A stretch of DNA of 64,000 nt from Acidobacteriota bacterium (GTDB taxonomy: Bacteria > Acidobacteriota > UBA890 > WLXD01), in the NCBI GenBank assembly GCA_012103255.1, contig WLXD01000004.1:310001-374000 (forward strand), given 5' to 3'. Position 1 is the stretch's first letter, and each line of letters starts with the position of its first letter. A program made the position numbers and the translations under genes. Under the pieces are notes generated by a model, which saw only the letters and a list, made by a program, of their open reading frames with translations, made no database searches and was not told where the DNA came from. Below are positions 17,925 to 27,411 of the stretch, one piece after another.

Positions 17925-18227
17925 ATGGCTCGACGACTCGGAACTTCCACCCTGGCCATCTTGCGCGCCCTCGCAGAAGGGCACCGCTACGGATTCGACA
18001 TCATGGAAGTCACGGGACTCCCGGGCGGGACCGTGTATCCAGCACTGGCGAAGCTCGAGCGCGATCGACTGGTCTCATCCAGCTGGGAGGACCCCACGAT
18101 CGCGCACGATGAGAAGCGGCCGCCACGCCGCTACTACGCGCTTTCGACCGCCGGAGACGAGCGCCTCCGATCGGAACTCGCCTGGCTCGCCGGCACGATC
18201 GGCAATGCTGCCGACGCACGCTCCTGA
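17925..18227 (+). CDS. PadR-family transcriptional regulator
   Basis: 100 residues from ATG 17925; CGGAGC lies 9 bases upstream. The frame is open back to 17865, but that extension would run through the operator, so I reject it. The winged-helix shows STLAILRALAEGHRYGFDIM, recognition-helix region GTVYPALAKLERDRLV, and the wing with RPPRRYYALSTAG. A short C-terminal helix follows (ERLRSELAWLAG). PadR proteins are usually repressors that release DNA on binding a small molecule. The dyad upstream suggests self-regulation. It is followed after 9 bases by an ADOP gene. Confidence 0.93.
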   Translation: MARRLGTSTLAILRALAEGHRYGFDIMEVTGLPGGTVYPALAKLERDRLVSSSWEDPTIAHDEKRPPRRYYALSTAGDERLRSELAWLAGTIGNAADARS

Positions 18228-18236
18228 CCGGCGCCG

Positions 18237-20858
18237 ATGTCTTCACCTGACTCCCACGGTAGTCCGCCGAACACGCTGGGCGCGAGACTCGCGTTTGGCC
18301 TCGTTGCATTCACCCGTTTGATCGTTCCAAGCAGCGATCGACGTCGTTGGACAGCTGAGTGGCGCGCCGAGATCTGGTACCGAGCCAGGCACGGACGTCC
18401 GCTCAAGCCCACGATCGCCACCTTCCCCCACGCTGTCAGCCTGCGCCGGCAGCACTGGAGCCCCGACTCCATGTTTCAGGACTTTCGCTACGCACTCCGC
18501 CAGATTCGAAAAGCACCCGGTCTCAGCGCACTGGTGATCGCAACGATGGCGCTCGGCATCGGCGCCAACTCGCTCGTCTACAGCGTCCTGTCGTCCACGG
18601 TTCTGAAACCACTGCCCTTCGAGGATGCCGATCGAATCGTCTATCTGTGGCGGCAGCACCCGACAAACTCGTGGTGGATCACACCGCAGATGGAGGACGT
18701 CGTCCGATGGCGCGAGTCCGTCGGCGGACTGGAGCGGATCGCAACGCTCAGCGGCCATACGTTCACCGTAACGGGGCTGGACGAGCCCGAGCGCATCGAT
18801 GGTGCGCGCGTGAGCCCCGAGATCTTCGCGTTGCTGGGCGTGGAACCCCTCGTAGGTCGCACGTTCGCGCCACAGGAAGCGGTGACGGACCCGAACGTGG
18901 TGATCGTTTCGCACCGGTTCTGGCAAAACCACCTGGGCGGCGCGGACACCGCACTCGGCACGACGATCCAGCTGGACGACACGCCGTACGCCGTGATCGG
19001 GGTGATGCCGTCAGGGTTCCGAATGCAGTCGCCGTTCGCGCTCTCCCAGGTATGGACGCCGTTGGACGAAGCCGGTGCGGAACGAGGCATCAACGCGATT
19101 GGTTTGATGACCCGCGACGCCTCGATCGACCAGGTGAATGAACAACTCGCCGCATTCAGCCAGGCCGAGGAGGACGTCGAGCACGCTGTGGACGCGTGGC
19201 CAGCCGTCGCGCGACGACCGGCTGACTTCCTCAGCAGCAGCTACACCCGCACCGTCTGGGCGATGCAGGGTGCGGTTGCCCTTGTGCTGCTGATCGCGAC
19301 CACCAACGTCGTGAACCTACTGCTGGCACGGGGAAGCACGCGTCAGCAAGAAATGGCAGTGCGGTCGGCGATCGGCGGGTCAACATTCCGCCTCGCTCGG
19401 CAGTCGCTCACCGAAACGCTGACTCTGACGGCCGTCGGCGGCCTGGCGGGTTGGGCTATTGCGGCGGGCGGTGTAGCTCTCCTCGACACGCTACGACCCC
19501 AAGAACTCAGCAGCCTGGCGACGCTTCGTCTCGACGACACGGTGGCCGCGGCGACCGCCGCCGTAACCGTGCTGGCAGGTCTCCTCGCAGGCGCCCTGCC
19601 CGCATTGCAAGGGAGCAGCGGCAATCTCCAGGCCAGAATGGCCGCGCTCAGCGGGCGGACATCCGAAGAACCCAACAAGCGACGAGCCCGGAGCGCCCTC
19701 GTGGTTTTCGAGGTCGCCCTGTCGACGATTCTGGTGGTCACCGCGGGACTGCTGGTTGGCAGCTTCCTGCACTTGCAGGACGTCGATCCCGGCTTCGAGT
19801 CCGACAACCTGCTCACCATGCGAGTCAGCATCTCGGCCGCCAAGTATGGCGATGCCGCCGCAACCGAGCAGTTCTGGGACGCCACCCGAGCGGCGGTCCA
19901 AACAGCCGTCGGGCCGCGCGCATCCAGCGTCACTCTGAGCGCCGGGGTACCACCGCAAATGGGCGTGGAGTTCGGGCTGCCTGAGCGCGAAGACGGACTC
20001 GAGGTGGAGAGCAGTTCCGACATCACCGCTGCGTCATGGGTCGACCGAAGCTACTTCGAAACGCTCGAGATCCCCTGGGTCGCGGGCGGCACATTCCCGC
20101 CAACCACTGAGGATGACCCGGATCTCCCGATCGTGATCGATCAGGCATTCGCCGACCAGATCTGGCCCGGCGAAGACGCGCTCGGCAAACGGGTAACGTT
20201 CGGGAGCGACACCTGGCGCCGCGTGGTCGGGATCGTCAGCAACGTGAAGGCATTCGGTTTGATGACGCGCACGGAGCAGCGGCAGGTCTACTACGCCCTC
20301 GACGCACGCGACTCGTTCCGCGAACTCATGATCACGGTTCGCACGACGGAGAATCCGCTGGAGCTAGCGGCCGCGGTCCGCGCGGCGGTGTGGAGCGTCG
20401 AGCCCGAGGCGCCGATCACGGAGCTGCAAAGCATGCGGGAACGGCTCGTGGACACGATCGCGCTGCCGCGCTTCAATGCCATGCTCATGGCAGGTCTGGC
20501 TGCAGTAGCTCTCGGCCTGGCTCTCGTTGGCGTCTACGGGGTGCTCTCGTACTCGGTAGCAAAGCGCACCCATGAACTCGGAGTCAGGATGGCGCTGGGG
20601 GCTGGACGATCGACCGTCCTGGCGCTCGTGGGGCGCACGAGTTTCGCCCTGATCGGCATCGGCTTGGCACTGGGCGTCGCCGGGAGCGCAGCAGCAACTC
20701 GATTGCTATCGAGTCTGCTGTACGGCGTGACGCCCGGACAGCCGGCAGCGTATGCGGTGGCGGCGCTGGCGTTGATACTCGTTGGCGTCGCCGCAACCTG
20801 GATTCCGGCCGCGCGTGCCACTCGCGTGGACCCGGCGGTGGCGCTGCGCGACGACTAG
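18237..20858 (+). CDS. ADOP-type permease with a distinct N-terminal prefix
   Basis: 873 residues, ATG 9 bases after the PadR stop. The prefix (1-80) does not carry LGDLEEE. It has RLIVPSSDRRRWTAEWRAEI, a basic amphipathic stretch like the other ADOP prefix class. The core starts at MFQDFRYALRQIRKAPGLSA (about 79), and the first segment contains ALGIGANSLVYSV. Middle segments include TTNVVNLLLARGSTRQQEM, where the usual C-A-N is T-T-N. The end is VDPAVALRDD. Its stop overlaps the end of the convergent nudC by 4 bases. Confidence 0.92.
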   Translation: MSSPDSHGSPPNTLGARLAFGLVAFTRLIVPSSDRRRWTAEWRAEIWYRARHGRPLKPTIATFPHAVSLRRQHWSPDSMFQDFRYALRQIRKAPGLSALVIATMALGIGANSLVYSVLSSTVLKPLPFEDADRIVYLWRQHPTNSWWITPQMEDVVRWRESVGGLERIATLSGHTFTVTGLDEPERIDGARVSPEIFALLGVEPLVGRTFAPQEAVTDPNVVIVSHRFWQNHLGGADTALGTTIQLDDTPYAVIGVMPSGFRMQSPFALSQVWTPLDEAGAERGINAIGLMTRDASIDQVNEQLAAFSQAEEDVEHAVDAWPAVARRPADFLSSSYTRTVWAMQGAVALVLLIATTNVVNLLLARGSTRQQEMAVRSAIGGSTFRLARQSLTETLTLTAVGGLAGWAIAAGGVALLDTLRPQELSSLATLRLDDTVAAATAAVTVLAGLLAGALPALQGSSGNLQARMAALSGRTSEEPNKRRARSALVVFEVALSTILVVTAGLLVGSFLHLQDVDPGFESDNLLTMRVSISAAKYGDAAATEQFWDATRAAVQTAVGPRASSVTLSAGVPPQMGVEFGLPEREDGLEVESSSDITAASWVDRSYFETLEIPWVAGGTFPPTTEDDPDLPIVIDQAFADQIWPGEDALGKRVTFGSDTWRRVVGIVSNVKAFGLMTRTEQRQVYYALDARDSFRELMITVRTTENPLELAAAVRAAVWSVEPEAPITELQSMRERLVDTIALPRFNAMLMAGLAAVALGLALVGVYGVLSYSVAKRTHELGVRMALGAGRSTVLALVGRTSFALIGIGLALGVAGSAAATRLLSSLLYGVTPGQPAAYAVAALALILVGVAATWIPAARATRVDPAVALRDD

Positions 20859-21787
20859 CAGGCGCCGTCGAGCCAGACATCGAGCAGGTGTCGCGAGATG
20901 GAGAGCTTCGGTGAGAGCCGCAGTTCTCCGGACGCGACGCCGGCGCGGATGTCATCGCGACTGAACCAGCGGGCATCGGCGAGCTCATCCGCGTCCAATC
21001 GAATCTCCGGCGAGTGCGCCGTCGCGCTGAATCCAACCATTAGCGACGCTGGGAACGGCCAGGGCTGAGAACTGTCGTATTTCACGTCGCTGACGACTAT
21101 CCCCGCCTCCTCGGCAACCTCACGCTTGACGGCCTCCTCCAGCGACTCGCCGGGCTCTACAAAGCCGGCGAGCACCGAGTACCACTTGGCCGGCCAGGCG
21201 CTCTGACGGCCCAGCAGCACCCGGTCCTCGTATTCCACACGCATGATCACAGCGGGATCAGTGCGCGGGAAATGTTGCCGTGCGCAACCCTCGTCGGGGC
21301 ATACCCGCAACCATCCCGCGCGTTCTACTCGCGTCGGGCTACCACACGTGCCGCAGAATCGGTGTGTGACATGCCAATAGGCAACGGCGCGGGCATAGGC
21401 CAGCAGGCCCGCGTGGTAGGCGTCGAGAGTGGCGCCTACGCGTCGAAGCTCGGCGAACTCACCGTCGACTGAGCCCGGTAGTTCGGGCGAGTCCACCGCC
21501 TCATCAAGAGCCAGGGCGAAACACGCGCGGCCGTCGCCGTCGAGCCCCAGAAAAAACAGGTCCTCATCCGGCGGCCGCTCCGGCAGTTCGCTCAGCGGCA
21601 CCTCGACTGCCAATGCCTCCTCTCCCACTCGAACCAGGTTGCGCTGCCGCCAGACTGGAACGACGCGGGTACGCGGGTCGGCGAGGCGCGCGTCGAGCCA
21701 GGCGCGGTCACCGCGACGCTCTTCGCACCGATCGATCCAGGTACTCGAATAGAAGTGTTCTTTCACATGCCCTATGGTAGCCCGCAT
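20855..21787 (-). CDS. nudC: NAD(+) diphosphatase / decapping Nudix hydrolase
   Basis: 310 residues from ATG 21787; a GTG at 21766 is an equally possible start. NudC hydrolyses NAD(H) to NMN(H) and AMP and removes NAD caps from RNA. The order is N-terminal domain, then a zinc ribbon (FCGTCGSPT with VCPDEGC), then the Nudix domain with the box GFVEPGESLEEAVKREVAEEAGI (shown here as two halves: GFVEPGESLEE and REVAEEAGI), then SQPWPFPASLM, the NudC-specific motif. All zinc Cys and Nudix Glu residues are visible. The 5' end meets the aminotransferase start with virtually no spacer. Confidence 0.95.
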   Translation of the reverse strand: MRATIGHVKEHFYSSTWIDRCEERRGDRAWLDARLADPRTRVVPVWRQRNLVRVGEEALAVEVPLSELPERPPDEDLFFLGLDGDGRACFALALDEAVDSPELPGSVDGEFAELRRVGATLDAYHAGLLAYARAVAYWHVTHRFCGTCGSPTRVERAGWLRVCPDEGCARQHFPRTDPAVIMRVEYEDRVLLGRQSAWPAKWYSVLAGFVEPGESLEEAVKREVAEEAGIVVSDVKYDSSQPWPFPASLMVGFSATAHSPEIRLDADELADARWFSRDDIRAGVASGELRLSPKLSISRHLLDVWLDGAC

Positions 21788-22937
21788 GCCGCGTTACCCC
21801 GGAACCGCTCAGACCGTTCAGGGCATGGAGGGCTCGCTCTTCTCCAAGCTCGCACATCGTCTCGCGACGATGTCCGGCGAACGCTATCCGCTGCACGTCG
21901 GTGACACGTGGTGCGAACCGGCCGAGGGCTGCCGCATGCAGGACCTGGACGTATCCGACTATCCAGGAATGCACCGCTACGCTTCGCCCCACGGCCTCCC
22001 TGAACTCCTCGAGCGCATCGTCGCGCGGGCTGAGACCACCACGGGGGTGCCAACCGACGCGAACAACGTCCTGGTGGCCGCGGGCGCCACGGGGGCGCTC
22101 GGCGCGACCATCGGGTCCACGATCAACCCCGGCGAGGAAGTCCTGATTCTGGCCCCGTACTGGCCCCTGATCGCCGGCGTGGTCCAATCCTTCGGCGGCG
22201 TACCCGTTGCGGTTCCGTACATCGGCGCAGTGGAAGGAGCGGACGACGTGGCGCCGACGCTCGACGCCCACCTGAGCGAGCGCACCGCCGCCATCTACGT
22301 GAGCACTCCCAACAACCCCACAGGCAAGATCATCCCGGCCGACCAGCTGGCCGCGATCTGCTCCTGGGCCGAGGCGCATGGGCTGTGGATCATCGCCGAC
22401 GAGGTCTACGAGGACTACGTCTACGCCGGCGAGCACCAGTACACGCGACCGCTCAGCTCGTCGCGCACCTTCTCCGTGCACTCGTTCTCGAAGGCTTATG
22501 GAATGGCCGGGAATCGGTGTGGGTATGTCGTCGGGCCGCACGAAGTGATGCAGGAGCTGCGCAAGGTCAGCACCCACACCTTCTACTCAACGCCCACTGC
22601 CTCGCAGATCGCGGCCGCGCGTGCGCTCGACGGACGCGGCGCGGCATGGGTCGAGACCATGAAACCCGCGTATTTCGCGGCCGGAACTGCCGCCGCGGAA
22701 CGACTTGGTGTGGAGCCTCCCGAAGGGAGCCAGTTCCTATGGCTCGACGTGGCCCACCTTCTCGATGAACGCGGCCTGGTCGGCTTCCTGGAAGATTGTC
22801 TCGATCGTGGCCTGCTGGTGGCGCCGGGACACAGCTTCGGCCCGTACCCGACCCATATCCGTGTGTGCTTCACGTGTGTAGCGCCGGATATCACCGCGCG
22901 AGGGATCGACGTCCTGGCCCAAATGCTGGAGCGCTAA
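21786..22937 (+). CDS. PLP-dependent class I/II aminotransferase
   Basis: 383 residues from ATG 21786; ATG 21774 in the same frame adds four residues. The fold-type I aminotransferase is shown by VSTPNNPTGKIIPADQL, IADEVYEDYVY and the PLP-lysine motif SVHSFSKAYGMAGNRCGY, plus the C-terminal FGPYPTHIRVCFT with the carboxylate-binding Arg. Length is normal. The amino-acid substrate cannot be assigned from sequence alone; aspartate, aromatic or methionine-cycle roles are all possible. No usual ribosome site is visible. It converges on the BamA-like gene with 3 bases between the stops. Confidence 0.9.
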   Translation: MPRYPGTAQTVQGMEGSLFSKLAHRLATMSGERYPLHVGDTWCEPAEGCRMQDLDVSDYPGMHRYASPHGLPELLERIVARAETTTGVPTDANNVLVAAGATGALGATIGSTINPGEEVLILAPYWPLIAGVVQSFGGVPVAVPYIGAVEGADDVAPTLDAHLSERTAAIYVSTPNNPTGKIIPADQLAAICSWAEAHGLWIIADEVYEDYVYAGEHQYTRPLSSSRTFSVHSFSKAYGMAGNRCGYVVGPHEVMQELRKVSTHTFYSTPTASQIAAARALDGRGAAWVETMKPAYFAAGTAAAERLGVEPPEGSQFLWLDVAHLLDERGLVGFLEDCLDRGLLVAPGHSFGPYPTHIRVCFTCVAPDITARGIDVLAQMLER

Positions 22938-22940
22938 CCG

Positions 22941-24161
22941 CTAGAAGCGGAATCCCAGGCCGACGTGTACGCGCGTATCACCTTCGAGGTTGTTGCCCAC
23001 GTCGAGATTGAGCCTGACGAGCGGCGCCTGAAGGTAAACGCCCCCGCCCACACCGTGGTGGAACGGCTGATCTCCCATCGATTCGCCGTGGTCCCATGTG
23101 GCCGCGGTGTCCCAGAAGGCGACGAGGCCGACGCGCGCGATGCTGCCGGTCATCACGCTCGTGATCGGGATGCGCAACTCGACAGTCCCCTGGGCCGTGC
23201 TGTCGCCGGAGAACGTTCCAGCCTTGGTACCGCGCAACGAGTTCATCCCGCCGACGAACGGCCGCTCGTAGGCGGGCAGTGGCGCGTCCGCGGTGTGCAG
23301 CACGCCACGCGCAGCGAGCACCACCTGGCCGACGAGCGTCTTGTACGCGGCCGCCTCGAGCCGATAGCGGTTGGCCGCCGAGATCGAGTCGGGTTCCACG
23401 CGTTGCCAAGACGCACTGAGAAGTACGGACTCGTACGCGAACGCGCGACTCGGGCGGGTGTCGAAAGTCAGACCTGCGCCGTAGCGCACCAGCGTGTCTT
23501 CTACACCGCCGAATTCCACGTCGTGATAGTCGCCCTCAAGACGGAGACTCAACGCGCTTCCGAAGCGCCGGTCAAACCAGAGACCGCCACCCGTCCGCTC
23601 GTCTTTGACGTCGGCAAAGGGGTTGGTGAACTGACGCCACTGGAACTCGCCGCCCACACCGACACCACTATCCCAACGACGCGACACTTCAACCGCGGCG
23701 CGGTCGAGTCCACCGATCAAGACTGGAACCGAGATCAGCGTGCCGCCTCCGAACAGGTCTTTCACGCTGGCGCGCGCTCCGGCGCTGAACTTCTCGTCCT
23801 CGTTGTATCGAATCTCGGGCAGAAACAGCACTTTCCGTGCCGCCGAGGTGCTCTCCTGGATCGTAAGCAACAAGGTCGCCTGATCGCGTCGCGTGAGAGA
23901 CCGGAATCGCCACTCGGCACTGGCAGCGCCGAACCGGCCGTCGTCGAGAAGCCGCTGCTCGATGGCATCGATTTCGGTTCGGGCGACCCGATCACCGACC
24001 GCCACTCCGGCCGCCGCAAGAACATCCGCATCGGGCATGTCGTAGTTGCCGTGGATACGAATCTCGGCGATCTCGACGGTGTCACTCCGCGACTCCTGCG
24101 CCCCCGCCAGGGCCGCAGGCACGAGACAAAGCAGGACCAGAATTCGGGCGCCTTTACTCAT
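22941..24161 (-). CDS. BamA/TamA-family outer-membrane barrel with one POTRA domain
   Basis: 406 residues with a signal peptide (1-21, ALAGAQ). One POTRA-like domain (about 28-105: IAEIRIHGNYDMPDADVLAA... QRLLDDGRF) is followed by a barrel of about 290 residues with alternating beta strands. The barrel includes RPFVGGMNSLRGTKAG, which matches the L6-loop region where BamA has VRGF. The chain ends VHVGLGFRF with a C-terminal Phe, the usual outer-membrane targeting signal. It is much shorter than BamA (five POTRAs), so it is more like a two-partner transporter or TamA-like insertase. Its ATG lies inside the last codons of the upstream gene (8-base overlap). Confidence 0.85.
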   Translation of the reverse strand: MSKGARILVLLCLVPAALAGAQESRSDTVEIAEIRIHGNYDMPDADVLAAAGVAVGDRVARTEIDAIEQRLLDDGRFGAASAEWRFRSLTRRDQATLLLTIQESTSAARKVLFLPEIRYNEDEKFSAGARASVKDLFGGGTLISVPVLIGGLDRAAVEVSRRWDSGVGVGGEFQWRQFTNPFADVKDERTGGGLWFDRRFGSALSLRLEGDYHDVEFGGVEDTLVRYGAGLTFDTRPSRAFAYESVLLSASWQRVEPDSISAANRYRLEAAAYKTLVGQVVLAARGVLHTADAPLPAYERPFVGGMNSLRGTKAGTFSGDSTAQGTVELRIPITSVMTGSIARVGLVAFWDTAATWDHGESMGDQPFHHGVGGGVYLQAPLVRLNLDVGNNLEGDTRVHVGLGFRF

Positions 24162-25050
24162 TCTGCTGTTCCACGCCCGGCAGGCGGAACCGAACGCGCG
24201 CTCCGATATCGGTTTCCTTGTAGTCGAAGTACTCCAGGGAGTAGCTCACCGAGAAGGTTCCGGTAGCGACCGTCATCTCGCCGGCGATCAGGATCTCGCG
24301 CGGCAAGTACACGTCTTCGCCTTCGAAGGGCTTGTGCATGATCAACTCGGCGCGCACGTCATCTACCTGCACCAACCAGCGGTACGGCAGGAAGTCGAGC
24401 CCGACGTTGTCATAGGCCACTTTCAGAATCTGGTGTTCCTCGACAAGAACCCAGAGGACGATGCGTGACGTCTTCTGGAAGCGCCGCGTCCACCGCTGAT
24501 CTTCTTCGTCGTCGCCCTCATCCTCGAAGAGCTCTTCCGGGTAGTACTCGATCTTCGCGACTTCCTGCCCTTCGAAGTCCTCGTACCCGACGAGGTAGTA
24601 GTTGCCCGCTTCAAAGGGAAAACCGAGGAAGTACTCGCGCTCGATGTCGGCGCCTTCCTCCAGTCCTTCGTTGGCCTCCCGTTCCTCGTCACTCACGCGC
24701 ACGCGTTCGAGATAGCGACTCTCGAACTCCTCACGCTCGTTGTCGCCCACGCGCGCGCCGTTCAGCGTGTACGGACTGCGGACCATGTAGCCCTCGCGGA
24801 CGTACCAGATGTACTCGCCCACCTGGCTCTCGATGCGGGCGCCATCGGGGCCGGTGATGTCGATGACCTCGCGGTCGCGCAGGGTGTACCGATAGAGGTC
24901 CTCCCAGTTCGTCACGCGACGCTCGAGCACTCGCTCCATGAACGCGTCGATATCGTCCTGCGCCAGCGCGGGACGCGCGTCGCCCACGAACAGGAGCGCT
25001 GGGAGTAGCAGCGCGAGTAGCCTGGGGATGCCGAGACGGATACGGTTCAC
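24154..25050 (-). CDS. Secreted protein of unknown function coupled to the BamA-like gene
   Basis: 298 residues. There is a signal peptide (about 1-30, ending ARPALAQ). The mature part is acidic, with DEGDDEEDQ near 200 and many aromatic residues in beta-type pattern (GNYYLVGYEDFEGQEVAKI, SYSLEYFDYKET). This resembles an incomplete barrel or LolA/LppX-like lipoprotein-carrier fold, but I cannot name it. The end overlaps the BamA-like start by 8 bases (ATGAGTAA), which implies translational coupling and a joint role in the envelope. The substrate could be a lipid or an outer-membrane protein. Confidence 0.75.
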   Translation of the reverse strand: MNRIRLGIPRLLALLLPALLFVGDARPALAQDDIDAFMERVLERRVTNWEDLYRYTLRDREVIDITGPDGARIESQVGEYIWYVREGYMVRSPYTLNGARVGDNEREEFESRYLERVRVSDEEREANEGLEEGADIEREYFLGFPFEAGNYYLVGYEDFEGQEVAKIEYYPEELFEDEGDDEEDQRWTRRFQKTSRIVLWVLVEEHQILKVAYDNVGLDFLPYRWLVQVDDVRAELIMHKPFEGEDVYLPREILIAGEMTVATGTFSVSYSLEYFDYKETDIGARVRFRLPGVEQQNE

Positions 25051-25088
25051 GAGGCCTCCGGAGCCAATGTCGTTATCTGAACTCTACG

Positions 25089-26813
25089 ATGCCTGACCAA
25101 CTCGGTTTCAGCCGCGCGGTAGCGCTGACCATTCTTCTGTCGCTCGCGGCTACCTTGCTGCTGGCCGGAACCGCTGCGTTTCCCCTTCTCGATCGCGACG
25201 AAGCCCGGTTTGCCCGCGGCACGATCGAGATGCTGGATCGCGGCGATTGGATCGGGCCGCACTTCAACGACGAGAGCTTCGTGGGCGAGCCACCCTTGAC
25301 CTACTGGCTGATGTCGGCGGGGTACGGCGCGCTCGGCTACAACGAACTCGGTGCCAGGCTCTACTCGGTGATCGCCGCGATCGGCATGACCGCCCTCATC
25401 TTCCTGTTCGGTCATCGCGTCGCCGGCAAATCCGCAGCGTTCGCGGCCGCGTTCGCGTGGTTGACCTGCTCGCAGGTGTTCCTGCTCGGCCGCCTTGCGA
25501 TCGCCGACATGTCCATGATCCTCGCGATCACCGTGATCCACTGGGCCTTGTGGGAACTCCTCTTCGAGGACGGAGGCCGCGCCTTCGAGATCGCTCTCTG
25601 GCTTGCCGCTGCCGGTGGGTTCCTCGCTGCGGGTCCAGCAGCACTCATCACACCGGTCATCACCCTGGCCGTCCTGAGGGCTGCAACCGGGCCTGACCAG
25701 TTGAACTGGCGGAGAACGGCCGCCAGCTGGGGCCTTCCTCTCGCACTGACCCTGGTCGGGATCTGGGCAGTTCCGATGCTGCGCACTGGAGACGCAACCT
25801 GGAGCATCGATCCCGGCGTCGGCTCGCCGGCGCCCACCTACTACCTGGCCGCCATCTTCGTCAGCCTCTTTCCGTGGTCACCAAATTTCGGGCAATTCGC
25901 GAAGGCGCTCCGGGGCCGCTGGCGAGATCGCCGGACTGCCTTCCTGCTCAGCTGGATCATCGGCCCTCTCGTGATCCTCGGCTTCTCGGCAGGCCAGTTC
26001 TCGGAGTACCTGCCGGCGATGCTTCCCGCGCTGCTCCTGCTGCTGTTTCGCCACGGCTATGACCCCACCACCTTCGGTCTACCATCGCGATGGTTCTACT
26101 GGGGACTCCATGCGACGGCAGCGATCGCCCTCCTCGGAGTGGCCGTCTATGGCAAGTGGATCGACGTCCCCGCGCAGCTGCGCGACCTGAAGATCGCCGC
26201 AGCTGCGCTCGCCGGAGCCCTGTTGGCACTGCAGGCTGCGGCGGTTCTGTTTGCACGCGCCCCGCTTCGCCGACTCAATCAGCTCGCCGCTCCCACACTC
26301 CTGGTCGTGGTCGCAGCGTCGGCCACTCATGTCTTTGCGTTCACGATCCGTCCGATCACCGCGCCCCTTCGCCTTCTTCCCTACTACGACCATGTCGAGC
26401 CGTCGGCCCTTCACACCGCAACGGGATACGCGGAACCGAGCCTTGTCTTCTATGCCGACCGGAACTGGCGATTGAACTCGCAGCCGACCCGGAGCGAGAT
26501 CGCCGTCGGCGGCCTCTTCGTATACGGCGGCGCGGAGTGGGGCATGCGCCAGCTGTTCTCGCCCGGGGCCGAAGAGACCCGCCGACAAGCCGTTGCGTCC
26601 TGCGGCACCGTGGCGGCGGCCGCCACGTCGACGGCGAGCAGCGCGCGCGCAGTGGTTGACGAACGGGCTCAGGCGGCCGGTGCGCCCGCGTTCTTGATCG
26701 AAAGCGACTTGTCGCGCGCCGTTGTCTGCGGCTTCAACTTCGGGCGTCTGACGTGGACCGAAGTCGTCGTCTTCTATCGCGAATCGACGTCCCGATCGCC
26801 AGCCCGACCGTAG
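25089..26813 (+). CDS. ArnT/PMT-like (GT83-type) membrane glycosyltransferase
   Basis: 574 residues with about 11-12 membrane segments in the first 420. The first external loop has LLDRDEARFARGTIEML; the Asp-Glu pair is the catalytic motif of GT-C enzymes using polyprenyl-phosphate sugars. WIGPHFNDESFVGEPPLTYW follows, as in ArnT and its relatives. The C-terminal 150 residues are mostly soluble. The enzyme probably adds a sugar to lipid A or another envelope lipid. Its neighbour, the convergent PAP2 phosphatase, acts on polyprenyl or lipid phosphates, which fits the same pathway. The genes overlap by 80 bases at their 3' ends. Confidence 0.87.
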   Translation: MPDQLGFSRAVALTILLSLAATLLLAGTAAFPLLDRDEARFARGTIEMLDRGDWIGPHFNDESFVGEPPLTYWLMSAGYGALGYNELGARLYSVIAAIGMTALIFLFGHRVAGKSAAFAAAFAWLTCSQVFLLGRLAIADMSMILAITVIHWALWELLFEDGGRAFEIALWLAAAGGFLAAGPAALITPVITLAVLRAATGPDQLNWRRTAASWGLPLALTLVGIWAVPMLRTGDATWSIDPGVGSPAPTYYLAAIFVSLFPWSPNFGQFAKALRGRWRDRRTAFLLSWIIGPLVILGFSAGQFSEYLPAMLPALLLLLFRHGYDPTTFGLPSRWFYWGLHATAAIALLGVAVYGKWIDVPAQLRDLKIAAAALAGALLALQAAAVLFARAPLRRLNQLAAPTLLVVVAASATHVFAFTIRPITAPLRLLPYYDHVEPSALHTATGYAEPSLVFYADRNWRLNSQPTRSEIAVGGLFVYGGAEWGMRQLFSPGAEETRRQAVASCGTVAAAATSTASSARAVVDERAQAAGAPAFLIESDLSRAVVCGFNFGRLTWTEVVVFYRESTSRSPARP

Positions 26814-27411
26814 CGCCAAGAATCGCACCCCACATCACGTCGGTGGGGTAGTGCCGATTCAATTGCATCCTCGACCAGGCCATGGCCCCGGTATACGCGA
26901 CGGCCGGGACGAGCAGCGGGGGCAAGAGTGGCACCAGGGCAAACGCGGCGGCGGCGTTGGAGGCCACGTACCCCGACGGCAGGCTGTGAAGTTGTTCGTC
27001 CGCCTCGAACCAGTAAAACCCCGCCGCGACCCCCGCGTCTGGGCGGGCGCGCCCAAAAGTCGGACGGAGCACCCCGATCGCAAGGCCTGCAACGAGGGCC
27101 GCCACCAGGACGGCAACCGCGACGTCCCGCCAACGCGGTGAGCGTGTAACGATCGCGATCGCCCCGGCGACCAGAGCGGACATCAGAAGCGAGTTCTCGA
27201 ATCGCCCGAATTGACTGATCCACTCGGCTGCGGCCCGGTAGTTGGCGCCGGACTGCTGTATCCAGGCCAGAACCTGCGCGTCGTAGGGAGCCAGCAGGAG
27301 CGTCGCGACCAGCCCTCCCCCACCAGCGAGAGCCACACCGGTTCGCCCTCTACTGATGCACGCGGCGGCGCCCGCAAGAATCGTCTGCAGCTCCCGAGCA
27401 ACACGATTCAA
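26734..27411 (-). CDS. PAP2-family membrane phosphatase with altered active site
   Basis: 225 residues, five or six membrane segments. The three PAP2 motifs are recognisable. Motif 1 has Arg116-x6-Arg123-Pro124 where the consensus starts with Lys. Motif 2 reads PSG-Tyr148 where His is normal. Motif 3 is intact: SR (180-181), His187 and Asp191. In the family the motif-3 His is the nucleophile and the motif-2 His donates the proton, so Tyr148 may slow or change the reaction. The likely substrate is a lipid or polyprenyl phosphate. The last 26 codons overlap the convergent glycosyltransferase gene. Confidence 0.85.
   Translation of the reverse strand: MNRVARELQTILAGAAACISRGRTGVALAGGGGLVATLLLAPYDAQVLAWIQQSGANYRAAAEWISQFGRFENSLLMSALVAGAIAIVTRSPRWRDVAVAVLVAALVAGLAIGVLRPTFGRARPDAGVAAGFYWFEADEQLHSLPSGYVASNAAAAFALVPLLPPLLVPAVAYTGAMAWSRMQLNRHYPTDVMWGAILGATVGLAIGTSIRDRRRRLRSTSDARS

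Noticed and set aside
22965-24266. A 433-residue plus-strand frame
   Set aside because: Mirror of the BamA-like gene; no domain and no ribosome site.
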